Positions 50,100-60,689 of a stretch of 64,000 nucleotides of DNA are shown one piece after another (position 1 is the first letter of the stretch; every line of letters starts with the position of its first letter). Both the position numbers and the translations under genes were made by a program. The notes below the pieces were generated by a model. It saw only the letters and a list, made by a program, of their open reading frames with translations, ran no database searches and was not told the origin of the DNA. Origin of the DNA: Diphasiastrum complanatum. Taxonomy: Eukaryota; Streptophyta; Lycopodiopsida; Lycopodiales; Lycopodiaceae. The stretch spans positions 67,650,810-67,714,809 of the forward strand of contig CM055092.1 of the NCBI GenBank assembly GCA_029204225.1. Reading direction: 5' to 3'.

Positions 50100-50700
50100 A
50101 GATTTAAATTTTGTTGATATGTAGAGATGTATAATCCATGCATCTTGATTGTATTTGGTTTGTGTCATTAAATATGTCAAATGTTAGGAGCATTATTCGT
50201 CATTTGCCTAGATTATATGTTAAGAGCATTATTTGTCTTTGAGTTCATTGAATGTTAACAAGTTGAAAAGACAAATCTGTCTAATAGATACACTGGTATG
50301 TTCATACTTTTTAAACTAAGAGGTAATTTATATTCATATGCAACATTTAGATCTATCAAGTATTGGGAGAAAATGTTTATCAAGCATTGTTTCAGCCTAC
50401 TTCTTGTTATTTGATATATAGGATTCTTCATCCTTATTTAGTGTTGGAGACAATAATCCTCGTAATGGTCGACGTAGACGACGAATGCAATACAACGGTC
50501 CACATATAAAGCAATTACCTCGTCGTCTACGTCAAGGCTTAAAAGAGATGATGAAAATTGATGAGCGCATTAATTAAGAGACTAATGCATCTAAATCTAG
50601 CTCATCTAGATCTACTTCTTCGCAAACAAGTTCCAACGATGAAAATGAGCTTCCAATGAATGATGAATTTGAAATCATGGGAGACATGTTGGATGATATG

Positions 50701-51355
50701 TGTGAAAATTGTCAACATTTCCTAGCTAGTTTGAGGCCTAAATTGGCTAAAATTGTAAATAGTTTTGGTTCTGGAGTTTCACACGTGTGAACCAGGCCAC
50801 AATGTTTTTATTTACTGTATTTTTTCAGTATGATGAAGTGTCAAACTTCATACCCTTCAAAATGAGACCATTTTGATGTATTTTGGTCATATAAGCCATT
50901 TTTAGCTATTTTTCCTATATAGGGAATATCTAGGGTCAAGTACCTTCTAGAGAGAGGAGAGAGAGTCATCTTCCTCATCCATAAATAGTAGGGAAGTCGT
51001 GGAGAACAGGTTGGAGAAACCTTTTGTATGCTTCATTGAGATCAATAGATCATTGTCATTGTTTCTTCCTCCATTGAGAGCATTGTTGTGTGTATTGTCT
51101 TCAAGCTATTGTGTATGATCTTAGGTGCTTTCCAAAAGTGATAGGCTGATGTATTATGGACTGTATAATGCTATTTTGGGCCGCACTTGATGTTTATGGA
51201 AGTTTCCATTTGTGATAAATGCTTTTTGATCAAGTTCTTTGCATTCTAGGTAGCATAGAATGTGTTGCCAATTCCTAGCTTATGTAGTTTGGAGTGCAAG
51301 CATTCAAGCCAATGATCTTGGAGTTTAGATCCACTTAGGATCTGTATTTTTCACA
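50701..51355 (+). repeat. 5' LTR of the young Copia element
   Basis: 655 bp, beginning TGTGAAAATTG and ending TTTTTCACA, with canonical TG...CA ends. It contains a 14-bp palindrome TTCACACGTGTGAA near 50,779 and TATATAGGG near 50,916, which may be the promoter TATA. The tRNA-Met primer site follows directly. Confidence 0.97.
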
Positions 51356-52526
51356 TGGTATCAGAGCTGGTTGGCTTCTATTTACAGTAAGTATTCCATT
51401 TTTGGTGATATTTGGATGTTTGATCAAGTTCTAGCATGATTTTGCATTGCTTTGTTGATCAAATCTTACTAACCTTTGTTTTGTGAGTTGAACTTGTGGA
51501 TCAAAAGCATATTTCAGGTCTATTGAAGATCAGAGGCTGAAAAGAAACTATTTTGGATCAGATCATAACACCTAATCATTTGTGATTGTGAGGCTTGTGC
51601 ATATTCAATACTAACAATGTTCTTTTCAATCCTATTGTTGACAATCTCCATTCTTGGATGAACACTCTCCTTAAGTGGATGAAACTTCTCCTTAAGTGGA
51701 TGACAAATGCTCTTTTGAGTGAGTTGTAATTCTCCTAAAGGCTGAGCAAAGCTCCCATTTGGATGAAAGATCCCTTTTTTGGGTGAACATATTGTAAGCT
51801 CCATTGTGAAGAGCATATTGTAAAGATTGTCATCAATTTTGGCATAAATTTTGGTGTACTTTGTTGAGCATGTAAGTAACTCTCCTTATGTAATTTGATT
51901 GGAGCATTTGCTGGAAGGTGTTAACCATTATGCAAGTGTGTTTTCAGGTTCTTAACAGGTTGAGGAACATTCTCATGTGAAGTGATCTTAGATCTACATC
52001 TAAACACCAAGATTTGACAAGATAGTGAAGCTAGTCTTGTGATTCACTAAGTGTGCTCATTCATTCACCTCTAAATCTTGTATTTATCACTTGCTGGAGT
52101 TTATAAACTTTTAGAAGTGTGGTTTACATGTGGTTTTACAGGTTGAATCAATATCTTAGTGTGTTGATCATATGTTGATCAAGTTTGTTCATTACTAGGT
52201 AATCTTGGCATCCTAGTTTTGGGTATTTTCTAAGAATGCAAGTAACTCTTCACACCATAACTTGATTTGGTCACTTGCTGGAAAGTTTGAGAGCTTAAGC
52301 AAGAGTGTGTTCAGGTTGGTTTGATTTTGTAATCCATTCTTAGTGTGTGCAAAGTGTTGCATGTGTTTCAATCTTCCTTTCTATGCTTGGAAACCATCTA
52401 GGTTCAAGATAGAAGTGTTTTAGGGTCCTAAATCTTCATAGATCTCTTTATCTATCATTTGTTGAGAGAAAAGTGAGTGCTAAGTGCTTTAGGACAGAAC
52501 CTAAAAGTTGAAGAAACATTAGAATC
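51356..52526 (+). other. Untranslated leader of the young Copia element
   Basis: This 1.17-kb segment lies between the LTR and the gag-pol ATG, starting with the primer site TGGTATCAGAGCTGG. It holds no long frame. The leader is unusually long for a Copia element and is peppered with short near-repeats such as TTGATCAAG, TTGCTGGA and GTGTTTTCAGGTT. The packaging signal should be here. Confidence 0.85.
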
Positions 52527-55500
52527 ATGGCTTCCAATGGTGGGATCATGCTAGAGTCTAGTGAAAGGTTGAGTTCATCAAACTACTCTACTTGGAAAGT
52601 GAGGATGGAGTCCTTACTTGAGTTAAATGAACTCATGGACATAGTTGCAGAAATTGAAGAGAGACCTCTCACACTTCAAGAGCAACAAAGGTTTGATAAG
52701 AAGGCCAAAAGGGCTCTTCATATCATTAAAATGAATGTTACAAATGAACTTCTCAAGGAAGTTGGAAAGTGTCAAAGTGCAAGTGAGGCATGGAATGCCT
52801 TAAAGAAGCTCTTTGAATCAAAGTCCACATCTAGGGTATTGACCCTAAGGAGACAAATATTTTCTAGTAGGCAAAGAGAGGGTGAAAGTGCTCATGCATT
52901 TATCTTGAGAGTTAAGTCCCTAAGTGATGATTTAGCATGCATTGATGAGAACATAAAAGATGGTGAAATAGTCCAAGTTATGTTGAATGGTTTGCTAAAT
53001 GAACATGCTAACCTTGTGCAAAGTTTTGCCATTCAAAGAGTCTTGCCAAGTGTGGTTGACTTGCAAGAAATCTTATTGGCTGAAGAACATAGGTTGCAAT
53101 CAAAGCTTGATGGTGCATCCTTGCAAGGTGGAGGTGAAGAGGCTTTCTTCACAAAAGGCAAATTCAAGGGCAAAGGTAAAGGCAAAGGGAAATGGTCCAA
53201 AGGTGGTAACTTTGATCATGATGATCACTCTTCCTCTTCCTCTTCTACTAAGAACAATAAGTCAAAGTTCAAGTGCTTTTATTGTGGGATAAAAGGTCAT
53301 TTTGCAAATGAATGTTATAAGAAGAAAAGAGAGCAAGGAGAGAGGCAAGGAAATCTTACAATAGATGAGGAAGAACATAACACATGTGAATCACTTGTTA
53401 TGACTTCAAGTTTGTTAGCCAACATAGATGATAATGATCCTTGGTGGATTGATAGTGGAGCCTCATCTCACATGACAAGACATAAGGAATACTTTACATC
53501 CTTATTGTCTTATGAGGGAGAAGGTAACATCATCTACACTGCAAATGATGGTCAATGTGACATCAAAGGCATAGGCACTATTCCTATTTCCCTTTCAACA
53601 AATAGGAAAGCAAATCTTGAAAATGTTTTGTACATTCCTTCAATCACTAAGAATTTGCTTAGTGTAAGTCAAATGATTGACAAAGGACTTGATGTGGAGT
53701 TCATTGGAGATGCATGTTTGATAAGTAAATGTGGATCCTTGATTGCTCAAGGTAGGAGGCATGGTAAACTTTTCAAGCTTGATGCATGTGTGATCTCTAA
53801 TCATGAAGGATGTATGGCTAGGGAGCAATTGACAAACCAAGAAGTTTGGCACAAGAGGTTGGGCCATCCCAACTTCAAATCTTTGGAGGTAATGGCAAAG
53901 AAAGAGCTTGTTCTTGGTCTCCCTAAAAGTCTTGTTGCAAACAATAGTGTTTGTGAACATTGTGCCTTGTCCAAATCTCATAGACTTGCTTATTCTAGAT
54001 CTACTTCTAGATCTAAAGAAGCTTTTCAACTTGTGCATTCTGATATTCATTCTTCTAGTACAACTAGCAATGGTGGGGCAAAGATGTATGCAACTTTCAT
54101 TGATGACTTTAGTAGGTATACTTGGATCTATCTTCTTAAAAGTAAGGATGAAGTGTTTGCTGCATTTGTCAAGTTCAAGAATGAAATGGAAAACCAATTC
54201 AATACAAAGATCAAATGCTTAAGATCTGATAATGGAGGGGAATACACCTCAAATAGGTTCAAAGACTTTTGTATAGCACATGGGATTAAGAGGGAGATGT
54301 CTAGTCCTAGGACTCCACAACAGAATGGAGTGGCCGAGAGGAAGAATAGAACCCTTTGTGAATGTGCCAAGGCAATGAGACTACATGCTAATCTTGCTAA
54401 GTCTTTTTGGGGGGAAGCTTTAGCATGTGCTAACTATCTATGTAATAGATGGACAAGTGCTTCCTTGGATGGTAAAACTCCTCATGAGGTTCTTTATGGT
54501 AGAAGGCCGAGTGTCAAGCATTGTAGGATCTTTGGATGTACATGTTTTGTCAATATCACACTTGATGATAGAACTAAAGAAGATCCTTCATCAAAGAAGG
54601 GTGTGTTTGTTGGCTATAGTGAAGTAAGCAAGGCTTACAAAGTGTACATTCCTTCTACAAAGAAAGTTGTCATAAGTAGGGATGTCATCTTTCATGAAGA
54701 GAATGTTTCCAATGTTGTTGATGTTGATGTTGATGTGCCTACTAATCATCATGATGTGCAAGATGTCTTGGATGAAGATGGAGATGCCACTCCAAAGCAA
54801 ACTTCAAGGAAGACTCAAAGGCAAAGGGCTAAGCCATCAAGGCTAACCTATGATGAAAAAGGAAAGCAAGTGGTGGACAACTCTAACCTTGCTTTTCTTA
54901 CCTCTTTTGATGAACCAACTTGTGTAGGTGAAGCAATTCAAAAGAAGGAATGGATCCAAGCCATGGATCATGAGCATCAAGCACTCATCAAAAGCAACAC
55001 ATGGAGGTTGGTAAAGCTTCCAAAGGACAAGAAGGCAATTGGTTGTAAGTGGATCTTCAAGATCAAGACAAATCAAGATGGATCAATCAACAAGTACAAG
55101 GCAAGGTTGGTGGCAAAGGGGTATGCTCAAGAATATGGTATTGACTATGATGAGACCTTTGCACCCGTGGCAAAGATGGTAACTATTCGAATCCTAATCT
55201 CTCTTGCAACTCTTTATGATTGGGATATGTGGCAAATGGATGTTACTAATGCCTTCTTGAATGGTGATCTTGAAGAAGATATTTACATGGAGCAACCCGA
55301 GGGCTATGTTTTACATGATGAGCCTAATCATGTGTGCTATCTCCAAAAGAGTTTGTATGGGCTAAAGCAAGCACCAAGGAGTTGGTATGCTAAGCTCAAT
55401 TCCTTCTTACTTTCTCAAAACTTTGTTATGAGTGAGTATGATCATTCTCTCTACTTTAGATTGAATGAAAATGATATCACTTTACTTTTGATCTATGTTG

Positions 55501-56480
55501 ATGACATTATCTTAAGTGGTGGTAACAATCTAGATATAGATGAAATCAAGATGGCACTCAAAAGAGAGTTTGAAATTCAAGATCTTGGTAAACTTCATTA
55601 TATCTTAGGAATAGAGATTATTAGAACTTCTAAATCTACATTCATATGTCAAGAAAAGTATGTTAACTCTATTCTAAAAAGGTTTCATATGGAAGATTGT
55701 AAAGTTGTTTCTACTCCTATGGAATCAAATGTAAAGCTAACTACAAGAAGTAATGAAAGATCCTTCAAGGACATTACTCTCTATAGAAAGCTAATAGGAT
55801 CTCTTATATGGTTAACCATCACAAGACCTGATCTAAGCTTTGTGGTTGGTAAACTAAGTCAATTTATGCAAGATCCTAGTGAGGCTCATTGGAAGCTAGG
55901 AAAGAGAGTACTTAGATACATCTCGGGATCTAGAGATTTTGGCATCTTGTATGGAGGTACTACACCTAACCTTTGTGGATTTTCAGATTCAGATTTTGCA
56001 GGTGATCAAATGGATAGGAAGTCAACAAGTGCCTTTGCAATCTATCTTGGAGATGGAGTGGTCTCATGGCTATCAAAGAAGCAACCAACTATCTCTCTAT
56101 CTTCCACCGAAGCCGAGTACAAGGCATTAACAACATGCACCAAGGAGATTCTTTGGATCAAGAGGATGTTATTGGATCTTCACTTGCTGGAACCAGAGAA
56201 GACTCCAATCATACTTTGTGATAACCTTTCAGCCCAAAGCTTGGCAAACAATCCTGTTTTTCATGCAAGGAGCAAGCACATTGAGATTGCTCACCATTTT
56301 GTGAGAGATCAAGTCATTGCCAAAGAGGTGGAGCTTCAACATGTCTCTTCAAAGGAGTGTGTGGCTGATATCTTCACCAAACCATTGGGAAAGGACCTAT
56401 ATTTAATGCATAGATCTAATCTTGGAATGTGCTCAAAGACTATGTTGAAACTAGCATCCAATGTTGAAGAGGGAGTGTGA
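52527..56480 (+). CDS. Copia gag-pol polyprotein, intact, 1,317 residues
   Basis: This one frame encodes all products needed to copy and insert the element. In order: UBN2-type gag (residues 1-200), a Lys/Gly-rich spacer, and a CCHC knuckle (C250, C253, H258, C263). An aspartic protease follows with DSGASSHM at 309-316. The GAG-pre-integrase region is centred on HKRLGHPNF near 442. The integrase core has D506, D568 and E604, the classic D-D(35)-E spacing. The RT begins at AIGCKWIFKIK and has YVDD at 990-993. RNase H has SDSDF at 1153 and STEAEYKAL near 1193. All catalytic residues I can check are present. The length is typical of the family. The start ATG is the first in frame, and the stop overlaps the start of the 3' LTR (TGTGA). 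Confidence 0.97.
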   Translation: MASNGGIMLESSERLSSSNYSTWKVRMESLLELNELMDIVAEIEERPLTLQEQQRFDKKAKRALHIIKMNVTNELLKEVGKCQSASEAWNALKKLFESKSTSRVLTLRRQIFSSRQREGESAHAFILRVKSLSDDLACIDENIKDGEIVQVMLNGLLNEHANLVQSFAIQRVLPSVVDLQEILLAEEHRLQSKLDGASLQGGGEEAFFTKGKFKGKGKGKGKWSKGGNFDHDDHSSSSSSTKNNKSKFKCFYCGIKGHFANECYKKKREQGERQGNLTIDEEEHNTCESLVMTSSLLANIDDNDPWWIDSGASSHMTRHKEYFTSLLSYEGEGNIIYTANDGQCDIKGIGTIPISLSTNRKANLENVLYIPSITKNLLSVSQMIDKGLDVEFIGDACLISKCGSLIAQGRRHGKLFKLDACVISNHEGCMAREQLTNQEVWHKRLGHPNFKSLEVMAKKELVLGLPKSLVANNSVCEHCALSKSHRLAYSRSTSRSKEAFQLVHSDIHSSSTTSNGGAKMYATFIDDFSRYTWIYLLKSKDEVFAAFVKFKNEMENQFNTKIKCLRSDNGGEYTSNRFKDFCIAHGIKREMSSPRTPQQNGVAERKNRTLCECAKAMRLHANLAKSFWGEALACANYLCNRWTSASLDGKTPHEVLYGRRPSVKHCRIFGCTCFVNITLDDRTKEDPSSKKGVFVGYSEVSKAYKVYIPSTKKVVISRDVIFHEENVSNVVDVDVDVPTNHHDVQDVLDEDGDATPKQTSRKTQRQRAKPSRLTYDEKGKQVVDNSNLAFLTSFDEPTCVGEAIQKKEWIQAMDHEHQALIKSNTWRLVKLPKDKKAIGCKWIFKIKTNQDGSINKYKARLVAKGYAQEYGIDYDETFAPVAKMVTIRILISLATLYDWDMWQMDVTNAFLNGDLEEDIYMEQPEGYVLHDEPNHVCYLQKSLYGLKQAPRSWYAKLNSFLLSQNFVMSEYDHSLYFRLNENDITLLLIYVDDIILSGGNNLDIDEIKMALKREFEIQDLGKLHYILGIEIIRTSKSTFICQEKYVNSILKRFHMEDCKVVSTPMESNVKLTTRSNERSFKDITLYRKLIGSLIWLTITRPDLSFVVGKLSQFMQDPSEAHWKLGKRVLRYISGSRDFGILYGGTTPNLCGFSDSDFAGDQMDRKSTSAFAIYLGDGVVSWLSKKQPTISLSSTEAEYKALTTCTKEILWIKRMLLDLHLLEPEKTPIILCDNLSAQSLANNPVFHARSKHIEIAHHFVRDQVIAKEVELQHVSSKECVADIFTKPLGKDLYLMHRSNLGMCSKTMLKLASNVEEGV

Positions 56481-57130
56481 AAATTGTCAACATTTCCTAG
56501 CTAGTTTGAGGCCTAAATTGGCTAAAATTGTAAATAGTTTTGGTTCTGGAGTTTCACACGTGTGAACCAGGCCACAATGTTTTTATTTACTGTATTTTTT
56601 CAGTATGATGAAGTGTCAAACTTCATACCCTTCAAAATGAGACCATTTTGATGTATTTTGGTCATATAAGCCATTTTTAGCTATTTTTCCTATATAGGGA
56701 ATATCTAGGGTCAAGTACCTTCTAGAGAGAGGAGAGAGAGTCATCTTCCTCATCCATAAATAGTAGGGAAGTCGTGGAGAACAGGTTGGAGAAACCTTTT
56801 GTATGCTTCATTGAGATCAATAGATCATTGTCATTGTTTCTTCCTCCACTGAGAGCATTGTTGTGTGTATTGTCTTCAAGCTATTGTGTATGATCTTAGG
56901 TGCTTTCCAAAAGTGATAGGCTGATGTATTATGGACTGTATAATGCTATTTTGGGCCGCACTTGATGTTTATGGAAGTTTCCATTTGTGATAAATGCTTT
57001 TTGATCAAGTTCTTTGCATTCTAGGTAGCATAGAATGTGTTGCCAATTCCTAGCTTATGTAGTTTGGAGTGCAAGCATTCAAGCCAATGATCTTGGAGTT
57101 TAGATCCACTTAGGATCTGTATTTTTCACA
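56476..57130 (+). repeat. 3' LTR of the young Copia element
   Basis: 655 bp, differing from the 5' LTR at one position that I can see. The gag-pol stop codon lies at its first bases (56,478-56,480). It is followed by the ATATG duplication and then the second half of the transposase exon. Confidence 0.97.
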
Positions 57131-57437
57131 ATATGTATGAGAACAATATTGCAGTTAGACACAATGAACAAGATGAGGAGGCACTTTTGTCTAAAGAAGA
57201 AAGAAAATTGCGAGAAGAATCAAAGACCGCATTGTATCCTGGAGCAAAGACATCTCGTTTGGCGACTTCTCTACTTCTATTAAATCTTCAAGCCAAATAT
57301 AGATGGAGTGACCAAAGCCTCACATCATTATTTGAGTAGATTTTTTCATCTACTTGTCATTTTTGCTTTGAAACAAAATTTACAATTTGGACATCGAGTG
57401 ATATTTTTTTTACAATGACTTCTTTTGTCATGTACAG

Positions 57438-58178
57438 ACTATTGAAAAACAAAATTCTCCCAGAAGGGAATGTCATGCCTGAGACAAGAGATGAGGCACG
57501 AAAGATGTTGTCTAACATCGGGATGGACTACAAGCAATATCATGCATGTCCAAAAGATTGTATTTTATATCGAGGAAGGTACGAATCACTCAAGAAATGT
57601 CCCATTTGTGATACTCCTCGATATAGAGATGATTTGCAAGGGGCAACCATTCCGTGCAAAGTTTTACAACATTTTCCAATAATATCACGATTGTAACATT
57701 TATTTTGTTGTAAATCTCTTGCACAACTTATGGACTGGCATGCACACCATACCTCTACGGATGGGATGATGAGGGTACCTTTAGATTCACCTGCATGGAA
57801 ACACATCAACAAAGAGTATCCAAGCTTTGCCAATGAGTCAAGAAATGTGAGATTTGGTCTTGCAACAGATGGTGTGAACCCCTTTTGGTGTATGAGCAAC
57901 TACGTGGTCCATTTGGCCTGTTTGCTTGGTAAATTATAATATTTCTCCTTGGTTGAGTACAAAAAAGGGACACATTATATTGGCACTTTTAATTCTTGTC
58001 CAACACAAGGTTAAGAACATGGATGTGTATCTTGAGCCGCTTATTGACGAGTTGGAAGATTTGTGGAAGGGGATAAAAGCATATGACATTTCGTGCCCCT
58101 TACATGAGAGGGAGTTTACACTACATGCCATTGTAATGTGGACAATGCATGACTATCCAGGATTAGGTGAATGCTCAG
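57438..58178 (+). pseudogene. Tnp2 transposase core, first part (CACTA), broken
   Basis: This exon follows a TGTACAG acceptor that restores phase from the previous exon (E, then LLKNKILPEGNVMP). It carries hallmark Tnp2 sequence: HACPKDCILYRGRYESLKKC, then CPICDTPRYRDD, KVLQHFPIISRL, RNVRFGLATDGVNPF, and DVYLEPLIDELEDLW. A TAA at about 57,694 stands where the family has Gln (RLQ). This is a single CAA-to-TAA change, after which the frame stays open (SLAQLMDWHAHH). A one-base frameshift occurs near 57,895. The exon ends CTCAG/GTAATC and joins in phase to the exon at 58,325. Tnp2 would bind subterminal repeats and cut the ends. This copy is dead as encoded. Confidence 0.9.
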
Positions 58179-58324
58179 GTAATCATTCAAACAATGTTTA
58201 TCTTGTGTACATAGGAGTTTGTTTACAGTTACATACAACTAGTAATTCTTGACATTTACATGATATACTACAATGGCTTGAATTATTCTTTGACATATAC
58301 TTTTTTTAATAGTGATTTGGGCAG

Positions 58325-58877
58325 GCTTTCAAACAGCTGGAAAAAATGCTTGTTTTAAGTTTGGGCCAAATCTTGTGGGAAGATACTCTTTTAGTCTAAA
58401 AAAAGTGGTTTATGAAAATCATTGTAAATACTTGCATGAAGGCCATCCATTCAGAGACACTCATAGAAGAGGTTTTGGAGGAGAGTTGAGAGAGAGATGC
58501 CTCCAAAGAGGATGTCCGTGAAAGATTGGCGAATACCATGGGAGGAATCTCAAGCAAAGCCAATTGATGGTATGAAAAGATTATCTATATTTCATAGTTT
58601 GGTATATTGGAATAACCTTTTGATTAATCACCTACTTGTTCCCATGCACATATTTAAAAATGTGGGTGAATCTATTTGGAAACACTTGATTGGTGAAAAA
58701 GATACCATTGTTGCAAGACACGATTTAAGAGAATCAAACACCAAAAAAGAATATTGGATAAAGGATGGTGAAGATCATGCTCCAAAAACAATCATTGTCG
58801 GGTATTTACATGTACTTGGTGCATACTACATCCATCTGCTCCACTATTGTGACATGATGAGGAAGCCGAAGAGGTAA
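58325..58877 (+). pseudogene. Tnp2 transposase, second part, frameshifted and truncated
   Basis: After a TTGGGCAG acceptor in matching phase, the sequence reads GFQTAGKNACFKFGPN, then VVYENHCKYLHEGHPFRD. A frameshift near 58,490 leads into MPPKRMSVKDWRIPWEES, GMKRLSIFHSLVYW and NHLLVPMHIFKNVGESIW. These match the mid-part of Tnp2 proteins, including the conserved D/H-M-x-K-N-V segment. A stop occurs at 58,875. The C-terminal third of the usual protein was not recognised in the following 800 bp, so the gene appears truncated. Confidence 0.88.
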
Positions 58878-58879
58878 CT

Positions 58880-59650
58880 AGTGAAAAACCTCAAGGGATG
58901 GGAAAGGTCCATAGGTTGGCACCCTTCCAATGAGAAAAAATTTCTACATTCATGCTTTATAATTGTGGAGTTATGGATAAATGGTTAGACCTATATGAAG
59001 AAGAAAAAAGAGAGAGGGCCTTGTCTAGAAAGCACCAATGACAAAATAGAGGTAAATTTCACATGATCTTGAGCCATTGCCCAAGCAATGCACTATAGAG
59101 TGGATGCATGACACACTACAAAAAGCAACAAAACAGGGACAAAAAATATCAAACGCAGAATGAGACTTTGCAAGAGGATGCGAATGGAAGGTATTATTTT
59201 TTAGATACTTTATTATCAGAACATTCTTGTGTATAACAATATTTGTTTAATCATTTTGAAACATCATGTTCATGCACAGTGATTATTTATGAGCTTCTTG
59301 TAATTCTGAATAAAAATTGATTATTTCAATTCTGAATGAAATTGATTCTTGCAATGTGAGAATCAATTTCATTTATGGTCAAGTAAGCGAAACGAATAGA
59401 CATAGTTTGACTTCAATCCCATTTTTTTGGAGATAATGTCGGTGAAAATAGATGTACGACTTCATCTCAAACAATGCATCATGTACTCACCTCACTTTTC
59501 ATTACATCAAATCACTCTTTTGTTACAATTTCATTCACACTTGAAGGAACATCATCAAACTTAAGGTAGTAATAAGGACAATAAAAATTAAACAATCATC
59601 AACTTGTAATTGCTTCTCTCTTCCTTGTATTTGAGCCTTGATGGTTGCAT
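58880..59650. other. Decayed 3' part of the transposase region; nothing clear
   Basis: Short phrases near 58,880-58,970 could be further transposase sequence in another frame, but no motif is convincing. The remainder is AT-rich. Confidence 0.35.
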
Positions 59651-59652
59651 TT

Positions 59653-60180
59653 GGGCTCTGATACCATGTTAAAATCAAAGGTTATGAACCTCATTTGGAT
59701 ACTAAAACCTTGAAAAAGCATCAAAGGTTTCACTTATATCTAATAGATAGAAAACTAGCACACAATTCAACATATTTTGTATCTAATTGGCAAGAGCTTT
59801 TGAACACCACAATAAAATTAAAAATAATTTATTTTCACATCTTGTCACACACGAGAAAAATATAATACTTTGTTCAGATTCAAATCTATTCATCATCATT
59901 CATCAATTCCATATTAAAGAGCAAACTTGCCAAAATCACCATCTCTTGATAATCTCTCGAAGTATGTACAAAATGAGCTCTCAATCCATATCAAATGATC
60001 TCCGATATGAGATTAGGTAGAGTGCCATTAGGGTAGACCCTAAACCTCTGGCTCTCAAAGCCTTAGATCATGCATAATCACCCTCCTGGTAGCTCAAGTC
60101 AACTGTCTTATAAAAGTAGGTGGCCGCCCTCATAAAAAATCCCAATCATCTAGGAACACCATGATATAATTCACTTTAGA
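59653..60180 (-). mobile_element. Minus-strand LTR with perfect primer-binding site
   Basis: TGGTATCAGAGCCC on the minus strand (59,653-59,666) is a perfect tRNA-Met primer site. Just above it, the minus-strand LTR ends ...TTTTAACA, giving a canonical CA end. The LTR runs upward from 59,667. Its far end, around 60,100-60,200, is uncertain. No coding sequence of the element follows on the left, where Tnp2 sequence lies instead, so it is probably a truncated insertion. Confidence 0.6.
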
Positions 60181-60344
60181 AAAATATCTATTTAACTAAT
60201 TCCATTTCATTATGAACATGAAAGGAAAAAAAAAAATCTCATCATAATATAATTTACATTAGAAAAAAAAAATAGCCTAATCATAATATAATTCACTTTA
60301 TTTATTTAACTTATTTCATGTCGTTATCAACATGCAAAAAAAAA

Positions 60345-60680
60345 AATACATGGATAATCCATGCAGAAGATATCCACGCGTGGATATCTTTAACTTCTGG
60401 TCTGGTCCGATGAATAAACTGAAATTTGCGTGGATAATCCACGCGTGGATTATCCATGCCAAAACTGCTTTCCGGCGCCGCCAACCTTCTCTCCCAAACA
60501 GTTGCCAAAATTTTCAATTTTGCATGGATTATCCACGCGCATAAATTTTTCGGTGCCGTGTCAAAAAAACACCGGTAGACTGGCCGGAGGCATGTTCAAA
60601 ATTTTTTTGGTGTGGATAATCCACGCGTGGATGTTCCACGCAAACAATATTTCAAAAAATCAACTAAGTGTCGGGTCTCG
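60345..60680. repeat. Right cluster of GCGTGGATTATCCACGC palindromes
   Basis: Palindromes: GATATCCACGCGTGGATATC (60,369-60,388, perfect 20 bp); the 26-bp form at 60,431-60,456 with one change; and a longer imperfect one at 60,611-60,641. Single half-sites lie near 60,350, 60,525 and 60,680. These are the same words as at 44,855-45,215. This is the likely 3' subterminal region of the CACTA element. I could not identify a clean CACTA terminus. A candidate end is CACTTAGTTG on the minus strand near 60,671. Confidence 0.8.
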
Positions 60681-60689
60681 CATGGATAA

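Larger units (their letters stand above)
50696..57135 (+). mobile_element. Young, apparently intact Ty1/Copia retrotransposon
   Basis: The element runs 50,701-57,130 (6,430 bp) with 5-bp target duplications ATATG at 50,696-50,700 and 57,131-57,135. The 655-bp LTRs are collinear at a constant offset of 5,775 and differ by about one base (T/C near 51,075 and 56,850), implying a recent insertion. The primer-binding site TGGTATCAGAGC lies at 51,356-51,367. A single uninterrupted gag-pol frame follows, with a purine tract (GAAGAGGGAG) just before the 3' LTR. Every cis and coding part needed for an autonomous element is present. It sits inside a CACTA transposase exon in the same orientation as that gene. 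Confidence 0.97.
50422..57335 (+). pseudogene. CACTA transposase exon split by the young Copia insertion
   Basis: The exon consists of 50,422-50,700 plus 57,136-57,335, and the Copia element with its target duplication lies between. It starts after an ATATATAG acceptor in phase 0 and is basic at first (GRRRRRMQYNG, PRRLRQGLKEMM). A stop codon (AATTAAGAG) lies at about 50,576, after which the same frame stays open. After the insertion it reads LLSKEERKLREESKTALYPG then AKTSRLATSLLLLNLQAKY, a known lead-in to Tnp2. The exon ends in TTTGA/GTAGAT, and joining to the acceptor at 57,437 restores the phase. Two defects are therefore present: one nonsense codon and one 6.4-kb insertion. Confidence 0.8.

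Noticed and set aside
53640-54197. 185-residue minus-strand frame opposite the young Copia polyprotein
   Set aside because: It is a shadow of the gag-pol frame, whose conserved motifs are all on the plus strand.
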